This document shows positions 14,928 through 23,591 of a DNA stretch of 64,000 nucleotides, one piece after another; positions within the stretch are counted from its first letter, which is position 1; each line of letters begins with the position of its first letter. The translations under genes and the position numbers were made by a program. The notes beneath the pieces are model-generated. The model was given only the letters and a program-made list of their open reading frames with translations. It was not told the origin of the DNA and made no database searches. Where the stretch lies: assembly GCA_021776615.1 (NCBI GenBank), contig JAJFFO010000013.1, forward strand, positions 1 to 64,000, in the 5' to 3' direction. Source of the stretch: Robiginitomaculum sp. (GTDB taxonomy: Bacteria > Pseudomonadota > Alphaproteobacteria > Caulobacterales > Maricaulaceae).

Positions 14928-16031
14928 ATGAATGTGAAGTGGATTGTCGCTCTTGCGGGCTTTTTGGCCTTAGGCATTGCTGGCATACATTTTGATGTGC
15001 TGGCCAGCCTGCCCGGCGGTCTGGGTGCGAGATCTGTGGAATCCACTTTGCGTGACAATGCCGTAGAAAAGCTGCGCGCCGCCAATACTGACTGGGCACA
15101 ATTAAAGATAAGCGGTCAACAGGCAGTATTAAGCGGCAATGCTGCCAATGAGGCGGCACGTGACGAGACTATAAAGCTTATTCGCGAAAGCACGGGCAGT
15201 GGCGGCCTAATACTGGGCGGTATAACCCGCGTTAACGCCACATTGGTGACGCTAAACCCGGTTATTGAGAGCCATTTTTGGCAGGCCGAAAAAACCCAAA
15301 ATGGCGCATGGACATTGTCTGGCTATGTTGGCACTGAGGCCGCCCGGCAAATGGGGCTGGCCAGTATTTCGAACGCCACAAGCATAGCCGACACCTTGCA
15401 CATCGAAACCGGGATTGGCACCGCATGGGATGGGCAAACGCAAAGCTTGTTGGCAGCGCTTGAGCGCCTTGATGAAGGCGTTGCGCGCCTTGAGGACAAT
15501 ACCCAGTCTTTGAACGGACGCACTACAGATGCCAATATCAAAGCCGAATTGGAGGCGCAGTTCGCGCAATTGCCACCGCCATTGCTAGGAAAGATCGCGT
15601 TGGTCTTGGATGAACCAAACACCGCAGACCCCAATACTGCCGTTACTGAGGGCGCTCCCATTGCTGAAGCCGCGCAATGCCAACAACTTTTCTCTGTCGC
15701 GCTGCGTGATAACACCATTTTATTTTCCACCAGCAGTGCCGATATTAACCCGCAAAGTCTGGCGCTGTTGGACAGCATTGCCTCCATCGCCTTACGCTGC
15801 TCTGCCTTTTCCCTGACCATATCGGGCCATACCGATCAGTTGGGCGATCCGGCGTTTAACGATCAATTGTCTGAATGGCGGGCCCAGGCCGTACAAAATT
15901 ATTTTATCGACAAAGGCATGCCCGCGTCGCAAATGCAAAGCCATGGTGCTGGTTCTCGCGAACCCATTTGCGGCGAAAACACACGCGCTTGCCGTCAACA
16001 GAACCGCCGGATAGAAATAGCTGTAGAATAG
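14928..16031 (+). CDS. OmpA-family protein with BON-like repeats
   Basis: A 367-residue envelope protein. It starts with an uncleaved or signal-anchor segment (MNVKWIVALAGFLALGIAG), followed by two BON-like regions (about 40-105 and 110-170). A helical, slightly coiled region follows near 170-210. The C-terminal OmpA/MotB peptidoglycan-binding domain begins near LFSTSSADINPQ and includes ISGHTDQLGDPAFNDQLSEWRA and a final QQNRRIEIAV. Cysteines in the OmpA part may form a disulfide. A TTG at 14922 would add two residues. The HhH gene follows after 12 bp, so the two are likely co-transcribed. Confidence 0.85.
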   Translation: MNVKWIVALAGFLALGIAGIHFDVLASLPGGLGARSVESTLRDNAVEKLRAANTDWAQLKISGQQAVLSGNAANEAARDETIKLIRESTGSGGLILGGITRVNATLVTLNPVIESHFWQAEKTQNGAWTLSGYVGTEAARQMGLASISNATSIADTLHIETGIGTAWDGQTQSLLAALERLDEGVARLEDNTQSLNGRTTDANIKAELEAQFAQLPPPLLGKIALVLDEPNTADPNTAVTEGAPIAEAAQCQQLFSVALRDNTILFSTSSADINPQSLALLDSIASIALRCSAFSLTISGHTDQLGDPAFNDQLSEWRAQAVQNYFIDKGMPASQMQSHGAGSREPICGENTRACRQQNRRIEIAVE

Positions 16032-16043
16032 AAAGGAAGCCTC

Positions 16044-16538
16044 ATGGTATGGCTCGCCGCCCAAATGTGGATATTGCTTGGCCTTAGCCTGATTTTGGGG
16101 TTACTCATCGGCTGGTGGATAGCCAATCGCCAACCGCGCACCCCTGATGACGATAGCGATATCGAGCTGGCGCAATTGCGCTCGCGCATTGAAGAGTGCG
16201 AGGCGGAAAAAAACAAATTGCGCGCCCAGTCCCTGGAATATGAAACCGAGCGGCGCAAATTCTCGCCGCCCAAGCAAAGCGACAAGGTCGAGCCATTGCT
16301 GTATGAAACAGCCACCGATGGTGCCGCGGATGATTTGAAGAAAATTAATGGCATAGGGCCGCAATTGGAAAAAATGCTCAATGAATTGGGCGTCTATTAT
16401 TTTCACCAAATTGCCTCATGGACGGATCAGCAAACCGATTATGTCGATGACAAATTACGCTTTAAAGGCCGCATAACCCGCGATAATTGGCGCGGGCAGG
16501 CAAGATCGCTTACCACTTTTCCGCAAACCCGCGAATGA
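16044..16538 (+). CDS. Membrane-anchored helix-hairpin-helix protein (COG3743-like)
   Basis: A 164-residue protein with one transmembrane segment (about residues 7-27, ILLGLSLILGLLIGWWIA) and a charged coiled-coil-like stretch at 45-75. The C-terminal helix-hairpin-helix domain starts at DDLKKINGIGPQLEKMLNELGVYYFHQIASW, a motif shared with a group annotated as predicted flap-endonuclease-like 5' DNA nucleases. No nuclease active site is visible, so DNA or protein binding is a safer statement. The start has GAAAGGA eleven bases upstream. It is followed by a clear terminator, so it ends the OmpA-HhH operon. Confidence 0.8.
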   Translation: MVWLAAQMWILLGLSLILGLLIGWWIANRQPRTPDDDSDIELAQLRSRIEECEAEKNKLRAQSLEYETERRKFSPPKQSDKVEPLLYETATDGAADDLKKINGIGPQLEKMLNELGVYYFHQIASWTDQQTDYVDDKLRFKGRITRDNWRGQARSLTTFPQTRE

Positions 16539-16554
16539 GTAATGACATTTCAGC

Positions 16555-16584
16555 AAAAAGGCCGCCTCATAGGCGGCCTTTTTT
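16555..16584 (+). terminator. Rho-independent terminator after the OmpA/HhH operon
   Basis: A 13-bp perfect stem AAAAAGGCCGCCT/AGGCGGCCTTTTT with the 3-nt loop CAT, ending in a run of six T on the plus strand. The mirrored A-run lets it also serve the convergent LysM gene. Confidence 0.9.
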
Positions 16585-16611
16585 CGATAAATATTGCGCC
16601 TGATCTAGACT

Positions 16612-17049
16612 CTAATCCAGGGGCGGAATACGCAACATTTGCCCGGGATAGATTTTATCCGGATGCCCCAGCATTGGCGTATTGGCTTCGAAAATAGTCA
16701 TATACTTATTGCCGCTACCATAATGTTTTTTGGAAATGCCCCACAAGGTGTCGCCGCGCACCACCGTGTAATACACCGCCTCGGGCGCCGGTTGTTCAAC
16801 CTGCAATTCATCCTCAACCTTGGCGACACCCTGCACATTGCCAAGGGCGATCAGTATTTTTTCTTTCTCCGCCTGATCGGAGGTTGTACCGCCCACCGTC
16901 ACCGTGTCGCCGGCCACCGCAATAGTGACGCCGCCGACGGCAAGACCTAAGGCCTCGACTTCTTTGCGAAGCGCCGCCTCATCAGATTCTTTACTCTTGC
17001 CAAGACCAAGTTTTTTGCCAACTGCACTAGCGAAATCTAGAAATCCCAT
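16612..17049 (-). CDS. BON-LysM protein (Kbp/YgaU-like)
   Basis: A 145-residue protein with the Kbp/YgaU layout. It has an N-terminal MGFLDFASAVGKKLGLGK, a BON domain at about 25-85 (GLAVGGVTIAVAGDTVTVGG...ALGNVQGVAKVEDEL), and a LysM domain at 92-143 (YYTVVRGDTLWGISKKHYG...IYPGQMLRIP). E. coli Kbp is a 149-residue potassium-binding protein, close in length. There is no signal peptide, which also fits Kbp. The start at 17049 follows AAGGA; the upstream in-frame extension to 17178 lacks domain content. Peptidoglycan binding through LysM is possible but not shown. Confidence 0.88.
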   Translation of the reverse strand: MGFLDFASAVGKKLGLGKSKESDEAALRKEVEALGLAVGGVTIAVAGDTVTVGGTTSDQAEKEKILIALGNVQGVAKVEDELQVEQPAPEAVYYTVVRGDTLWGISKKHYGSGNKYMTIFEANTPMLGHPDKIYPGQMLRIPPLD

Positions 17050-17210
17050 GGTTTTATCCTTTTCAATGTCCCTACCTTCAAACATGCCAACCCGCCGCTC
17101 AAGAGTCCAGTGCTGGCAAGGGGCTTGCCTTGGCGCAAGGGCTGGGGCAATGATCAACACAATAGAGAGCTTGGCCATGGGTCAGGCGAATGCTTTACGA
17201 GGAAAACCCT

Positions 17211-17291
17211 ATGATTGCCCTGCTTGCCATTATCGCCGTATTTGTCATTTTTGGCGTTTTGAACTTTGTTGAATATGGCCGTCTGGACTAA
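17211..17291 (+). CDS. 26-residue single-pass membrane microprotein
   Basis: An ORF too short for routine gene calling. It encodes a strongly hydrophobic segment (MIALLAIIAVFVIFGVLNF) followed by a short polar tail ending EYGRLD. A ribosome-binding site, GAGGA, lies eight bases before the ATG. It sits in the 257-bp space between two divergently transcribed genes, away from other coding sequence. One TM helix plus a charged tail is the usual form of bacterial small membrane proteins that modulate a larger partner. The partner is unknown. Confidence 0.55.
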   Translation: MIALLAIIAVFVIFGVLNFVEYGRLD

Positions 17292-17306
17292 GGGAGCCAG
17301 ATAGGC

Positions 17307-17945
17307 TCACACGCCCTGAGCACCCTCGCGCAAGAGTTTTTCCAGCGTTTGCGGTGCTTGGGCCCCCGACACACCGCGCTTTTGCGCCACAATAAAGGTC
17401 GGCACCGCGCCTACGCCAATATGCTGCGCCTCAACCGCCTGCTGTTCAACTTGCTCAACATCGCGTTCGCTCGCCAAAAGGTCAGCCACAATCGCGCCGT
17501 CCATGCCAATTTGGCTGCCGATCTGCGTCAATATAGCGCTATTGCCGACATCTTCGCCTAAGGTAAAGAATGCCATAAACAGGGCTTCTTTGACCTCCCA
17601 GCCCTTGCCCTGCCCCTGCGCCCAATGAATCAGCCTGTGGGCGTCGCGGGTATTGGGGCGACGGGTGATTTTATCGAACCGAAAATCAATATCCACTTGC
17701 GCACCGGCCTCGGTCAGATGCTGTAAACCGGTCGCGCGCACCGCCTTATCGGGAAATTTTTGTTCCATAAAGGCCTGATATTCGACACCAGCCATCGGAA
17801 TACCATGATCCAGAAAAAACGGATGGAATATGGTTTGAACCTGTATTTGTGGCGCGAGCGTATCAATCGCGGTTTTGGCATTGCGCAGCCCCACCCAACA
17901 CCACGGGCAGACTACATCGGAAATAAAATCAAGTCGCACGTTCAT
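17307..17945 (-). CDS. FrnE-like DsbA family oxidoreductase
   Basis: A 212-residue cytoplasmic thioredoxin-fold protein. The active site CPWC lies at residues 13-16 (ISDVVCPWCWVGL), the helical insertion carries NTRDAHRLIHWAQGQGK, and the cis-Pro loop is GVGAVPTFIV. This is the FrnE/DsbA-like group (COG2761), with members linked to disulfide handling or oxidative stress tolerance. There is no signal peptide, so it is not a classical periplasmic DsbA. It lies 12 bp after the KAS III gene on the same strand and is probably co-transcribed with it. Confidence 0.88.
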   Translation of the reverse strand: MNVRLDFISDVVCPWCWVGLRNAKTAIDTLAPQIQVQTIFHPFFLDHGIPMAGVEYQAFMEQKFPDKAVRATGLQHLTEAGAQVDIDFRFDKITRRPNTRDAHRLIHWAQGQGKGWEVKEALFMAFFTLGEDVGNSAILTQIGSQIGMDGAIVADLLASERDVEQVEQQAVEAQHIGVGAVPTFIVAQKRGVSGAQAPQTLEKLLREGAQGV

Positions 17946-17957
17946 GGCATCATAAGC

Positions 17958-19082
17958 CTATCGTTTGCGCAAAAACACCGAGCCGGCGCTATAGCCCGCG
18001 CCAAAGGAGCATAAAAGGCCAATATCGCCTTTGACAAAATCATCATTGTGCTTGTGAAAGGCAATGACTGACCCGGCCGAGGAGGTGTTGGCGTATTCGT
18101 TCAAAATTACCGGCGCGTCTTCGGCGCTCACTTCGCGGCCCATGACTTTTTTGGCGATGAATTGGTTCATGGAGAGATTGGCCTGGTGCAACCACATGCG
18201 TTTTAGCTGGTCCGTGGCCAGGTTCAACTCGGCCAAATGCTCTAAAATCATCCCGGCAACCATCGGTACAACTTCACGGAACACTTTGCGCCCCTCTTGC
18301 ACAAAGAGTTTATCCGCATTGCCTTCGCCTTCGGGCGCGGCGCGGTTTAAAAAGCCAAAATTATTGCGAATATTATTCGAGAATTTTGTTTTGAGTTTGG
18401 TGCCCAAAATATCATAGCCCTGATTGCCGACCCGACTTTCTTCTTCCACCAAAATGGCGGTGGCAACGTCACCAAAAATAAAATGGCTATCGCGATCGCG
18501 AAAATTCAAATGCCCCGAGCATATCTCCGGATTGCATACCAATACCGATTTCGCCTGCCCGGACGCGATCATGCTTTGTGCGGTGGACAACCCGAAAGTC
18601 GCCGAAGAACAGGCCACATTCATGTCATAGCCAAAGCCATTTTCCATGCCTAGCGCATCTTGCACTTCCACCGAAATTGCCGGATAGGGTCGCTGCAAAT
18701 TCGAGCACGCCACCAATATTACATCCACATCCTTAGACTCGCGACCGGCGCGGCTCAGCGCGTCCTTAGCTGCCTCCACCGCCATTTCCGCCAGCAAGGA
18801 CAATTCCTCATCCTCGCGCTCAGGGATACGCGGTGCCATAATATTGGGATCCAAAATCGGGTCTTTGGAAATTACATAGCGCGATTTAATGCCCGATGCT
18901 TTCTCAATGAATTCTGCCGACGATAATGGTTTTGCCGTCGCCTCTTCGCGCTCAATCTGCGCCGCGTGCTCAGCATTCCAGCCACTGGCCCAAGCGTTAT
19001 AGCTTTCCACCAATTCTTCATTAGAAATACTTTGCGACGGCGTCCACAGGCCCGTCGCCGTCAATACAGCCTTGTTTTGCAT
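17958..19082 (-). CDS. Beta-ketoacyl-ACP synthase III (PA3286-like, possibly beta-ketodecanoyl-ACP synthase)
   Basis: Thiolase-fold condensing enzyme that joins an acyl-CoA primer to malonyl-ACP. The catalytic triad is readable: Cys158 in MNVACSSATFG, His299 in MWLHQANLSMN, and Asn332 in EYANTSSAGS. At 374 residues it is longer than the housekeeping FabH (about 320) because of an N-terminal insertion at 30-90. That size and the WLHQAN motif fit the Pseudomonas PA3286 type, which uses octanoyl-CoA and links beta-oxidation to fatty-acid synthesis. The substrate assignment is inference. No acyl-carrier or other fab genes are adjacent; FrnE-like DsbA follows. Confidence 0.85.
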   Translation of the reverse strand: MQNKAVLTATGLWTPSQSISNEELVESYNAWASGWNAEHAAQIEREEATAKPLSSAEFIEKASGIKSRYVISKDPILDPNIMAPRIPEREDEELSLLAEMAVEAAKDALSRAGRESKDVDVILVACSNLQRPYPAISVEVQDALGMENGFGYDMNVACSSATFGLSTAQSMIASGQAKSVLVCNPEICSGHLNFRDRDSHFIFGDVATAILVEEESRVGNQGYDILGTKLKTKFSNNIRNNFGFLNRAAPEGEGNADKLFVQEGRKVFREVVPMVAGMILEHLAELNLATDQLKRMWLHQANLSMNQFIAKKVMGREVSAEDAPVILNEYANTSSAGSVIAFHKHNDDFVKGDIGLLCSFGAGYSAGSVFLRKR

Positions 19083-19166
19083 AAAAATCCCTGCGCGTAA
19101 TAAACCTCAGCGCATTGCTTTTACGCCCTTTAGCAAAAAAAACCAGTGGCCGTGCAGTGGCAATGC

Positions 19167-20258
19167 CTATGCCAATACCAGCTTGAAATTTTCACGCTTT
19201 AATCGCGGTGTTATGGACATGTCGCTCAATGCACTAGCGCCAATGCGGGCCAGCAGCGCATCCGCCGCGGCCTTATCATCGCCCTCAAGGCCCGCATAAT
19301 GATCGAGCACACGCTGCAACATCCATAATGGATACGGAAAGACCGCCCGGTCATCCTCGACACCGCCGACTTTATATTTATGAAAACCGGTAATACGTGG
19401 TAATTCGCTCTGCCCTGGATTATCGGCCACCCATTTTTGCAAATCGGCGATGCTGTCTTGTAAAACCGGCAAATGCTCGCGCGCAAAAATCGCCAATAGC
19501 GGCTCCAAAGTTGCCGGCACCTGATCTTCGCCCAAAAATTCACCGCTCAAGGCCTGTTGCGGCGCGTGGGTACGCCGCGCCCAATCGGCCACGCGCGGCG
19601 CCACGCGCTCCATTATTTTGCCAGATTCCGGGTCACGATAATTATGCGCGTAAAGCGGCCCCAAAAACCCGAAATCACCAATGCTGGGCCGCGAGCCAAA
19701 CAAAAACGGATGGGCGGCCAAATGCGCATCAAAAGCCCGCAAAAACTCTTCATACACCTTTTCAATCGCCGGTATGCTTTTCGGTGTTATGCCCAAAAAT
19801 GGCAGCGAGCCTTTAAAATTCTCCGCCGCCTTTTTACCAAGTGCATAGCGCTCTTCCGCAGGCAGATGGGGAAAACCGGTATTGCCAAATTCCTGATAGG
19901 CAAAATCCTCATTATAAGCCCAACGATAATGCATGGCGGTAATCAACAGCCATTCATCGCCAAATAATTCCAAAATAAGCGCCGCCAGTTTTTGCACTGG
20001 CCCCGCCGGATAGACGCCCGGACCCGGCAATTTGGCCTCGAAATAATCGATAATATCGGTGGTGTCCTGCACCGTCTCATTTTGTGGGGTGATGATAATC
20101 GGCACCATGCCATAGCCCAAACGCGGCATCACCTCCTGCTCATACACTTCGCGAGTCGAAAGCACTTCCAGATACGGTACATTCTTCCAACGCAAATAGC
20201 CGCGCGCTTTGCCGGAATACAAGGAAAATGGTGCAGCGATAAATTGATAATGGCTCAA
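19167..20258 (-). CDS. Glutathione S-transferase family protein
   Basis: A protein of about 363 residues with a GST N-terminal thioredoxin domain. SHYQFIAAPFSLYSGKARGYLRWKNVPYLEV leads into GYGMVPIIITPQNETVQDTTDIIDYFE, which holds the cis-Pro and the glutathione-binding Ser/Thr region. A long helical C-terminal domain includes PFLFGSRPSIGDFGFLGPLYAH. It is longer than ordinary GSTs (about 210) by roughly 150 residues at the C-terminus. The first credible codon in frame is a TTG at 20258, since the longer frame to 20435 shows no homology-like sequence. The substrate is unknown. The 276 bp upstream, up to the divergent gene, hold no other gene that I can support. Confidence 0.75.
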   Translation of the reverse strand: MSHYQFIAAPFSLYSGKARGYLRWKNVPYLEVLSTREVYEQEVMPRLGYGMVPIIITPQNETVQDTTDIIDYFEAKLPGPGVYPAGPVQKLAALILELFGDEWLLITAMHYRWAYNEDFAYQEFGNTGFPHLPAEERYALGKKAAENFKGSLPFLGITPKSIPAIEKVYEEFLRAFDAHLAAHPFLFGSRPSIGDFGFLGPLYAHNYRDPESGKIMERVAPRVADWARRTHAPQQALSGEFLGEDQVPATLEPLLAIFAREHLPVLQDSIADLQKWVADNPGQSELPRITGFHKYKVGGVEDDRAVFPYPLWMLQRVLDHYAGLEGDDKAAADALLARIGASALSDMSITPRLKRENFKLVLA

Positions 20259-20535
20259 GTTTTGGTTTCCAATGCTTTTGCAATGCCGCCAACAATAATC
20301 GGAATCGCCAGATAGGCCAGACAGGTAAGACCTATATCGCAAAAAATACGCGGCCGCTGCCATTTTCATCGGGCGGCAAGGAGAAGGAACCGCGCACCAA
20401 CCACAAGCAACCGATCGGATCGGCACCGTGATCACGCAAGTGTGAAGCCTCTAACCATGATTTCATCCAAAGACGGGCCTCTATCGATACATTTGCACGG
20501 TGCGGGGCGCACAAACACAAGTTAGAGGATTTTCT

Positions 20536-21414
20536 ATGCGTAATAATCAATCTGGAAAAACATCTATGGCCATGCGGCTGTTGGCGTGCGCCGCGCCCTT
20601 GACGCTATTGGTGCCAACAATGGCCGCCGCGCAAGACGATGCGCCTACCGCACATGCATTAGTGGAAGCCATGAGCACCGCCCATGGCGGGTATCAAAAC
20701 TGGCTGAGTGCACCCTCTTATTCCTATACAGCAGTGATGAATTTTCTGCCGCTGCCCGTAGGAAACGACCGCCATTATGGAGACAATTGGCGCTATTATT
20801 CGGTGACCATCGACCCCGACACCAGCCGCGGCTATGTAGACATCCCGTTAGAGAATAAAGCAGGATATGAAGCGGGGTATGATGGCGAAAACCTGTGGCG
20901 CACCGACTATAGCTTCGATCCAAAGTTTCAGGACGGGCCGGCTTTGTTGTTATGGTTCCATTATGGCATGGCGTCTTTGCCGTTTGTCGCCAATGTAGAA
21001 GGCACAAAGCTGGAAGATCGCGAACAGGAAACCTTGCCCGACACGGACACAAACTATGATGTTGTGCGCATGACCTTCGCGCCAAAGGGCAAAGTGCGCG
21101 CCGGGTTTATCGATATCTTCATTGACCCCCAAACCCATTTACTCAAGGCGTGGCGTCAGGGTTCCGGTTATCCGCTTATGCCGCATGACCCGTTGGGCGA
21201 TATAACCGGTACGCCGCAACAAACCATGTTGCGGATTATCAATGACTATCAAAAGGTAGACGGCTTCACCGTGCCAAGGTCTTATGTGTCCATGGCCACC
21301 AGCGGCGATATCGTCGGTGTGCACATGCTGCTGGAAGCCAGCTTCTCCAAAGCATTTGACGAAAAAGACGCCATGGCACCAAAAGGTGCCACCATCATTG
21401 GCGCTGCAAACTAG
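20536..21414 (+). CDS. Exported protein of unknown function
   Basis: A 292-residue protein I do not recognise. The N-terminus (MRNNQSGKTSMAMRLLACAAPLTLLVPTMAAAQDD) is a signal peptide with cleavage near AAA-QDD. The mature part is rich in aromatic residues and beta-strand-like segments (WLSAPSYSYTAVMNF, HYGDNWRYYSVTIDPDTSRGYVDIP, AGFIDIFIDPQTHLLKAWRQ). This is reminiscent of LolA/outer-membrane-lipoprotein-carrier-like or DUF4292-type beta folds, but that is a guess. The ATG at 20536 is preceded by AGAGGA. It is convergent with rpoD and separated from it by a small hairpin. Confidence 0.7.
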   Translation: MRNNQSGKTSMAMRLLACAAPLTLLVPTMAAAQDDAPTAHALVEAMSTAHGGYQNWLSAPSYSYTAVMNFLPLPVGNDRHYGDNWRYYSVTIDPDTSRGYVDIPLENKAGYEAGYDGENLWRTDYSFDPKFQDGPALLLWFHYGMASLPFVANVEGTKLEDREQETLPDTDTNYDVVRMTFAPKGKVRAGFIDIFIDPQTHLLKAWRQGSGYPLMPHDPLGDITGTPQQTMLRIINDYQKVDGFTVPRSYVSMATSGDIVGVHMLLEASFSKAFDEKDAMAPKGATIIGAAN

Positions 21415-21432
21415 GATCAGGACGCTGAGCAA

Positions 21433-21458
21433 GCGGGAATGCGTGGAAGCCTTCCCGC
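21433..21458. terminator. Possible hairpin between convergent genes
   Basis: GCGGGAA (21433-21439) pairs with TTCCCGC (21452-21458), enclosing a 12-nt loop that contains part of GGAAGCCTTCC. There is no long T-run, so termination is uncertain. The position between the convergent secreted-protein gene and rpoD fits. Confidence 0.3.
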
Positions 21459-21475
21459 CCCAGAATTAACCGGTT

Positions 21476-23491
21476 TTACGTATCCAAAAAGCTGCGCAAT
21501 TTGCGCGAGCGTGATGGGTGTTTAAGTTTGCGCAGGGCTTTGGCTTCGATCTGGCGAATACGTTCGCGGGTAACCGAGAATTGCTGCCCGACCTCTTCCA
21601 GCGTGTGGTCAGTATTCATACCAATGCCGAAGCGCATGCGCAGCACCCGTTCTTCGCGTGGAGTCAGGCTGGCCAGCACCCGCGTGGTGGTTTCGCGCAA
21701 ATTCGACTGAATGGCGGCATCGACTGGCAAAATAGCGTTCTTATCTTCGATAAAATCGCCAAGATGGCTGTCTTCTTCATCGCCAATCGGGGTTTCCAAA
21801 CTGATAGGCTCTTTGGCAATTTTCATTACCTTACGCACTTTTTCGAGCGGCATTGAAAGCTTTTCGGCCAATTCTTCCGGCGTTGGTTCGCGGCCAATTT
21901 CGTGCAGCATTTGCCGCGACGTGCGTACAAGCTTGTTGATCGTCTCAATCATGTGCACCGGAATACGGATGGTGCGGGCCTGATCGGCGATCGAGCGGGT
22001 AATGGCCTGCCTGATCCACCAGGTGGCATAGGTGGAGAATTTATAACCGCGGCGATATTCAAACTTGTCGACCGCTTTCATCAGGCCAATATTGCCCTCC
22101 TGAATGAGATCAAGGAATTGCAGCCCGCGATTGGTGTATTTTTTGGCAATGGAAATCACCAGACGCAAATTCGCCTCGACCATTTCCTTCTTGGCTTGCG
22201 CCGCTTCGCGCTGCCCCTTTTGCACGGTCTGCACAATGATGCGAAATTCATCAATGGTCACACCGGCATCTTGCGCCAATTGCGCGACTTGGCGGCGCAG
22301 GCGATCTACTTGCGTAGTTTCGCGATCAATAAACTTCTCCCAGGCTGGCGACAGCTTGGAGACGTCGGCACCCCAATTGGGGTCCAGTTCGTGCTTGAAA
22401 TAATGTTGCAAGAATTGCGAACGCGGCACCCCATGGCCATCGGCAAGGCGCATAATGCGGCCTTCCAGACCCACCAGCCGCTTGTTAATCGCATAAAGCT
22501 GCTCAACCAGCGCTTCAATACGATTATTATTCAAATGGATGGCTTTCAGCCGGGTAATGATCGCGTCTTGTGTCTCGGTATATTTGCGGCGCGATTGCGG
22601 GGTTAAGTCCTTGCCCTTCATTTGGGCATCAATCAATTTGCCTTGCAGCTTGTTGAAGGTTTTAAAATCCGAAGCAATGGCATCCAGTTCGGCAACTACA
22701 CCGTCGCGCAATTCGGCTTCCATGGCGGAAAGCGACAGATTGACCTCATCGTCATCATAATCGTCGTCATCGCTCTCGGTGCTTTCGGTCTCACCTTCGG
22801 TTTTTTCGCCGTCTTCAGTTTTACCTTCCGGGTCGTCCGTTTTTTCGGCTGTCTTTTCGTCCGCAGGTTGCCCCTCAGATTTCACTTCGCCCGCCGCTTC
22901 ATCCCCGGCATTGTCTTCTTCGGCGCCGTGGCGCGCGGCAAATGTGGTCTCCAGATCGATAATGTCGCGCAGCAAAATCCGGCCTTCGGATAGCTCTTCG
23001 CGCCAAACCATAATCGCTTCAAAGGTCAGCGCACTTTCGCATAGCCCCCGGATCATAGTGTCGCGGCCGGCCTCAATGCGCTTGGCAATGGCAATTTCGC
23101 CTTCGCGCGATAATAGCTCGACCGTGCCCATTTCACGCAAATACATACGCACTGGATCATCCGTGCGGTCGGCTGCTGCCGTGGTATTGCCCGTACGCAC
23201 AGCGGTGGTAGCGGTGCGGGTGGCGATGGTTTTGCCGGTTTCGGCGTCAATTTCGTCGCCATCGACCACATTAATGCCCATTTCGGAGAGCAACGCCATT
23301 ATGTCTTCAATGCGCTCGGAGCTAACTTCGCCCGATGGCATGACCTTATTCAACTCTTCATGAGTGACAAAGCCGCGCGGCTTTGCCAACTTGATCATGC
23401 GCTGAACACCGCTATCAGAAAGATCCAGCAATGGTCCTTCTGGCGTTTCAACACTTGTCGTTTTTTCTGCTTCAGCGGCCTTATTAGCCAT
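21476..23491 (-). CDS. rpoD: Primary RNA polymerase sigma factor (sigma 70)
   Basis: A 671-residue vegetative sigma factor. Region 1.1 covers about 15-80. Region 1.2 is near [21 protein letters not shown] (112-132). A very acidic non-conserved insert spans about 190-250 ([10 protein letters not shown] to DDDDYDDDE). Region 2 contains [18 protein letters not shown] and [14 protein letters not shown], used for -10 recognition and melting. Region 4 ends with [20 protein letters not shown], the -35 helix-turn-helix. It lies downstream of dnaG on the same strand with a 100-bp gap, the usual macromolecular-synthesis arrangement. It should recognise the TTGACA-type promoters found at 6.8 and 25.5 kb. 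Confidence 0.98.
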   Translation of the reverse strand: MANKAAEAEKTTSVETPEGPLLDLSDSGVQRMIKLAKPRGFVTHEELNKVMPSGEVSSERIEDIMALLSEMGINVVDGDEIDAETGKTIATRTATTAVRTGNTTAAADRTDDPVRMYLREMGTVELLSREGEIAIAKRIEAGRDTMIRGLCESALTFEAIMVWREELSEGRILLRDIIDLETTFAARHGAEEDNAGDEAAGEVKSEGQPADEKTAEKTDDPEGKTEDGEKTEGETESTESDDDDYDDDEVNLSLSAMEAELRDGVVAELDAIASDFKTFNKLQGKLIDAQMKGKDLTPQSRRKYTETQDAIITRLKAIHLNNNRIEALVEQLYAINKRLVGLEGRIMRLADGHGVPRSQFLQHYFKHELDPNWGADVSKLSPAWEKFIDRETTQVDRLRRQVAQLAQDAGVTIDEFRIIVQTVQKGQREAAQAKKEMVEANLRLVISIAKKYTNRGLQFLDLIQEGNIGLMKAVDKFEYRRGYKFSTYATWWIRQAITRSIADQARTIRIPVHMIETINKLVRTSRQMLHEIGREPTPEELAEKLSMPLEKVRKVMKIAKEPISLETPIGDEEDSHLGDFIEDKNAILPVDAAIQSNLRETTTRVLASLTPREERVLRMRFGIGMNTDHTLEEVGQQFSVTRERIRQIEAKALRKLKHPSRSRKLRSFLDT

Positions 23492-23591
23492 ATGTCACCT
23501 TCACCCTATAATCCGCGCCGAAAATATCGCGCGTAGGTTATTTCTGTTTTAACGCGCTCCAACACGAAACCCGTCAATGATCGCCACCTTC

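Noticed and set aside
21902-22606. Plus-strand ORF opposite rpoD
   Set aside because: It lies entirely within the conserved sigma-factor coding region and has no family match.
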